Below are positions 45,625-49,765 of a DNA stretch of 49,765 bases, in pieces. The stretch's first letter is position 1. Every line of letters starts with the position of its first letter. Location: the NCBI GenBank assembly GCA_022592435.1, contig JABYQS010000233.1, positions 1 through 49,765 on the forward strand. The letters are read 5' to 3'. The notes beneath the pieces are model-generated. The model did no database searches. It was not told the DNA's origin and saw only the letters and a list, made by a program, of their open reading frames with translations. This stretch comes from Cerioporus squamosus (taxonomy: Eukaryota; Basidiomycota; Agaricomycetes; Polyporales; Polyporaceae). Position numbers and translations under genes: made by a program.

Positions 45625-47593
45625 CTAGATGAGGATAGACGTAGCCGTAAACCGTGGGTCCATGACCATGTACGGCGTCAGCTCGTGGTCGCTCATGTCC
45701 CTCGAATGCTTCCTGAACACCTTCGCCAGCTCCTGCAGATCCCCCTCGAGCCGCTTTCCAGCAGCGGCGACGACGTTGTCCGGGCTCGCGGCCGCCGTGT
45801 GCGCGAACTCGAGCAGACTGCTCTCCTGCGCGACCTCGAACGAGAGCAAATACGGCAGCTGTGCCGCGATCAGCCAGTCCCGCTGGTTGTGGAACGGCAA
45901 CGCGCTGATCAGGTCCTTCTCCGTGTAGGCCGCGAGGTCAGACACGGTGCGCGGCAAGGGCTGGAAGAGCGCGGGAGGCTTGTTCGGGAGGAAGACCATG
46001 TAGTAGTGCTGGAGGTAGTTCACCGCCGTGTGCTGTGGCGAGGCAATGTGGATGCACATCGTAACCTGTTCATGCGTCAGCGAATGGTGCGAGAAGGAAG
46101 CGATGTGAGCGATCGAAGACTCACCACGTCAATCAGCGACGTGAGGGTCTTGATTTCGGGAAACAGCTTCATCTGCCCTCCTTTCTCCGACCGGATCTCA
46201 TCGTACCAGGCGGCTACGTACTCATCTGCCGCGACCGACGCGTCACCGCCGGGGTAGTATGTGGTAAGGATCGACCCCACAAAGGTGCGAAGCGTGTCCC
46301 ACATGAGGACCATGTTGCGTGCGTACGCGTAGTTCCTGTACTTCGCGTCACCGGCCCTCAGCCGCTCAACAGGGAACCCACGCCGCTCGAGGTCGTTCGG
46401 AATCATGAGCGCCTGCCAGTCGAAGGTCGCGTACGCGTGGTTCAGGAACTTCGTGAGCTGCGCGGGCGGGGCGCCGGCGAGGGGAATGATGACTTGCGGC
46501 ACGAGCGTGTTGCGCGCGGCATCGTTCAGCGGGAGCGTCGTCTCCCAGTGCGGGCGCAGAAGCTCGAACACGACGTGTTGGGGGTGCAGCGTCCGGTGTG
46601 CGGAGACGATGACGGCCTCCTCGACGAGGTGAGTGTGCACGAGGTGAATAGAGACCTCGTGCCGGAGCCAGTCCGCGCTTTGGATGCACGTCTTCGCATA
46701 TCGCCACGGCCAATCGGCCTCTTCGCCTTCTGAAGGCACGGAAGAGGCCAACCGTCGGTTGAAGATCACGACGGAGTCCTTGATGCTGCCCTTGTAGTCG
46801 ATGACGATGGCAAGCGGGTGCAGCCGCCCGCCGTCCTCAAGACGGAAGAGGCCGACGGGCGCACAGCCATACTTGGACTGGTCCGAGACGATCTCCGCGT
46901 CGGGGGCGAGGCCCATCGCGGCGCGGAAGTAGGAGTAGTCTTGAACATACAAGCTGGAGGCATCCTCGGAGTCCAGGAGATCGACGTAATGCTTCTTGCC
47001 GAGGGCCGCGGCCGCGGCCCGGAACTGATCAACCCAGAAGGGGGAAGCAACGGTGATTGTGGTGGGATTCGTGCCAGTGAACTGCTGCTGCGCAAATGCG
47101 TTGTCGGAGAACCAGTCTTCGCGGTCACCTGCGACAGTCGGTAAGTCGCGATTCTCTTGAATAAAAACGTTGACAGAGGCGTACTTACCAATGTTGAATC
47201 CGAACAGCATGTTCGGATTGATTCCCTTTGGAAGGCGTTGCTTCAGGTTGTGTTCCTTCAGCCTCGTGAACGTCCAAGGCCCCTTGCTGTCAGGTGCGAG
47301 GGCCGTGTACTCTTGCGAGAGGTTCGCACTGAGCATGCCCTGGGTCTCGAAGAGCGCCTCGAGGTCGAAAATCTGAAAAGGCGACTTGTTCACCTCGGCA
47401 GGGATGATGGCGATATGCGGCGGGTAGTCGTCATTGTGCTTCCACTGGTAGGCGGTTTGGTTGTCTACGAGCGTAGCTTGCCCTCTACGAGTGCCGTCAG
47501 TACACATACAGAGACGAGCTTGCCATCGAAGAGGGCTCACTTTTTCTTTTGCTCTTCATGCGAGGTGTTGTGAGTGAAGACGAAGGGCGGCAT
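45625..47593 (-). CDS. Lipoxygenase
   Basis: Lipoxygenases add O2 to polyunsaturated fatty acids such as linoleate, giving hydroperoxides. In mushrooms this feeds oxylipin and volatile (1-octen-3-ol type) pathways. Four exons (47593-47541, 47484-47189, 47128-46125, 46065-45625) join in frame to 597 aa. The catalytic domain fills the protein: AQQQFTGTNPTTITVAS near residue 130, metal ligands H278 and H283 in SIHLVHTHLVEEAV, then HRTLHPQHVVFELLRPHWET, ligands H463 and N467 in IASPQHTAVNYLQHYY, and a C-terminal Ile (TATSILI), the usual fifth ligand. No N-terminal PLAT domain and no signal peptide is seen (MPPFVFTHNTSHEEQ), so it is probably cytosolic. The length fits compact fungal lipoxygenases. 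A C-terminal Ile suggests iron, whereas known secreted Mn enzymes often end in Val; this is not conclusive. Confidence 0.9.
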
Positions 47594-48169
47594 GATGACA
47601 GAGGGTGGCGGAGAGCGTCGAGAGAAGTGTCCCTTGTGCGATCATCGACCCATAGAGCCCTCCCCAGTTCTTATACTTCGAGTACAGTCAATCTCATCCG
47701 TCGTCCGGAGATGTTGTGCGCCCGGGCGCATGATGGACAGTCGCAGGGAAGGTGGTGGCATGAGGCAAGGCGCCTCGCGAAAAGGCCCACGGCTCCTTCT
47801 TCCGTCTCTCTCATCGGACACTCGCTAACCTCTTGAGGCCGCGTGCCTGCCTGCAGAGCTCGTTGGGAGTCTATGCCCTCATCTGCCCGTGACGGATGTC
47901 TAACTAGGTGCAATGTATGAATGGAGGGTCATTCAGTACTCAGTACCAGTGACACCTCGCAGACCGCGAAGCGCGGTCCCGGGTTCATCAGGCTCCGAGA
48001 CGAAGCACCGTCAGACCAGGGCGAGCAATCGTCGCCTCCGGACCTTCACAAACGGCGACTCCCTACTACATACTAACTCTGGCATGCAGTCGTTCTTCGG
48101 AAGATATAAGGCTTCCTTGGATTCGTCACTTCGCACGACCACCCACCCCAGACACCTCCAGCCCTCACC
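47594..48169. promoter_or_regulatory. Divergent promoter region, lipoxygenase and two-domain gene
   Basis: The two neighbouring genes start on opposite strands 576 bp apart. A TATA-like GATATAAGG lies near 48103, about 65 bp before the plus-strand ATG. No other motif stands out. Confidence 0.4.
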
Positions 48170-49552
48170 ATGAGTCCGAATCCCCTCGCATCGCCGTCTT
48201 TTGTGTTGTCTGCCCGCCCGGCTCAGTACGGCGACACGCTCTCGTTCGACACGAAGCCCCAGCGTCGCGCGGACCTTATGCTCGTCTCTGTGCGATGGAC
48301 GCAACTCCTGCTCCCGCGCTCGGAGCTCTACTGGCACGCCATTGCCAAGAACGTTACTGCTGGTGCGTCCATCCCACTACATTGGGCTTGTCCATGTGTC
48401 GAGTACTGATGCACCACTTCTTACAGGCGACACCGTTGCCTCGATTCCTCTCTTCATCCAGAAGAGCTACTTCGAGGAGCGCTTTGCCGATCTCACAGGT
48501 GCCGCGAGACATTATTGGACCCCAATGCGTGCCTTTGACAACATTGTTTCAGGCGAGGCCACCTTCAAGCTTAACCACGAGTTCCACTTCGGACAGGAGG
48601 ATGACTCTGGCAAGAACCGCTTCGTCGTCCTCCACGATCCCAAGCGGACGCCGTCCCAGGTATGGCTACCTTCCTTGCGTACTTATAACATTTGCTCCCT
48701 GCTGACTCTTGGCCCAACCCTCCCGCAGCATCGGTTCGTGCCCACCCTGATCACGCGCATCGGCAACCTCTTGCACGCGATCGCGACCGCGGCGGCTTCG
48801 CAGACAAGGTCGACCCGCTCCGCGCGCTCGAGCATCTCTTCCTCAACCAGCCCCTGCGTGCGATCGTCCGCCCGCTCGCAAGTGCTGAGGACGTCCTCCT
48901 CGTGCCTGCGCAGGGAGAGGAGGGCATGTTCAAGGTGACTGTGTCGTGGAAGGTCGGGCTGATGAAGGTGGTGAAGGCGGAGTATTACATGGGTGTAGTG
49001 AAGAACAAGACCTACGGTAAGATCGGAGGTTCTTGCCATTCGACGCTTGACAATCAGGGTGTTGACGTGCTCTCCCATTGACGCAGAAGGCAACAATGTC
49101 ATCTTCTTCATCCAAGCAGACCGTTACGAGAATCCCTCCTCCTCATCTCTACCCACCCACATCTCAAAGATTGCGGCGACGAACAGGATGGCAAGTTGTC
49201 TCTCTCCATTCCTCAACTGATGCTTACTGCCTCGAATCACAAGCAGGCTTCTATGAATTCACCATCGGCGCCCACTCCCAATACGGCGAGGAGCGCATCA
49301 CGAGCAAAGGTCGCTTCGTCGTCTACCACGACCAGACCCTCAAGCCTCCACAAGTGCGTGTCGCCATACTGCTGTCCCCTCTACGCTTGTACTGATCCGT
49401 CAACCATTCGCGCAGTATCCCTTCGTAAGCGCCGCGCTGGCGCACACAACGCCACTCTCGCACGAGGCGGCGAGCCTTATCCAGCCGGACCTGGAGTCAT
49501 CGAGCAGCGGGTGAAGAAAATGTTCGGCGAGGCGCTGATCTCATTCCAGTGA
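48170..49552 (+). CDS. Unknown gene with two related domains in tandem
   Basis: I do not recognise the family. Clear exons are 48170-48362, 48427-48498, 48553-48659, 48729-49016, then from 49087, 49245-49353 and from 49416. Two units resemble each other: unit 1 has NPLASPSFVLSARPAQYGDT, DLMLVSVRWTQ, ASIPLFIQKSYFEE and GKNRFVVLHDPKRTPSQ. Unit 2 has DPLRALEHLFLNQPLRAIVR, MFKVTVSWKVGLMKVVKAEY, NVIFFIQADRYENP and KGRFVVYHDQTLKPPQ. Each looks like an immunoglobulin- or beta-sandwich-like fold (inference from alternating hydrophobic strands). The exon joint after 48659 (and the matching one after 49353) is off by one base relative to the most protein-like downstream frames, so a splice site is unusual or a base is missing. 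A GC donor (GCAAGT) may be used near 49190. The end GEALISFQ at 49552 is likely. It could instead be two adjacent genes. Confidence 0.5.
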
Positions 49553-49765
49553 GATGATTTGTATTCGTCTAACTCGGCAAGTATACATATATGTGGTAAG
49601 TAGTTCTGACACGATATGTAGATACAGCCGCTCTTGTTCATATAGTGGCGACTAAATGCAGTGAATGCGCGCTGTTCCACCAGAAGAGACCCAATCTAAA
49701 CCACGGCGGTTATCCTTCTCGAGCTCCGGTATGACGTTCGAAGGCGTGGCCGGAGCCGCTTTGTT

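Overview
The window looks like nuclear DNA of a mushroom-forming basidiomycete (Agaricomycete). Nearly every convincing gene is split by many short introns of roughly 50-70 nt with GT/AG borders. The conserved genes are eukaryotic: a mitochondrial transcription factor B-type methyltransferase, a TAPT1/EMP65 protein, a PalI/SUR7 membrane protein, an ER Hsp70 (BiP) and a lipoxygenase. The central 31 kb carries a KDZ transposase and a TET/JBP dioxygenase, two families known to travel together in basidiomycete genomes. Exon borders were worked out by hand from reading frames and splice signals, without any alignment or transcript.

Layout. Left host block (1-7750): the 5' part of an mtTFB gene (minus), a divergently placed TAPT1-family gene (plus), a conserved-looking hypothetical gene (minus), then about 2 kb with no convincing gene. 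Central block (7762-39109): a giant KDZ-type DNA transposon. It is bounded by a near-perfect 36-bp terminal inverted repeat (7771-7806 and 39065-39100) and flanked by an 11-bp direct repeat CCGGCGCTTGC (7751-7761 and 39110-39120), a candidate target-site duplication. Both ends have long subterminal repeat zones, including a 73-bp tandem array on the left. Right host block (39121-49765): a PalI/SUR7-family gene, a multi-spanning membrane protein, a BiP-like Hsp70 ending in HVEL, a lipoxygenase ending in Ile, and an unknown two-domain gene.

Inside the element, reading inward from the left: a cysteine-rich protein with a SUMO-interacting-type motif (gene A), a 13-exon protein of about 1240 residues with an acidic tract (gene B), two paralogous minus-strand F-box-like genes (C, frameshifted; D, intact), a long zone of weak or decayed ORFs (about 20.8-29.6 kb), a TET/JBP-type 2-oxoglutarate/Fe(II) dioxygenase with an AT-hook (gene E), an unknown minus-strand gene (H), and the KDZ transposase with CxC5- and CxC6-like cysteine clusters and a DDE-type acidic triad. 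The transposase should mobilise the element by recognising the terminal and subterminal repeats. The TET/JBP enzyme probably oxidises 5-methylcytosine and may keep the element or its surroundings transcriptionally open. The F-box-like pair, gene A and gene B are cargo of unknown role. An intact transposase, matching inverted repeats and a recognisable direct repeat suggest a recent insertion, about 260 bp upstream of the PalI-type gene.

Limits: start codons and small exons are uncertain in several genes (BiP, the two-domain gene at the right edge, gene H). The decayed zone inside the element holds ORFs that I could not identify.
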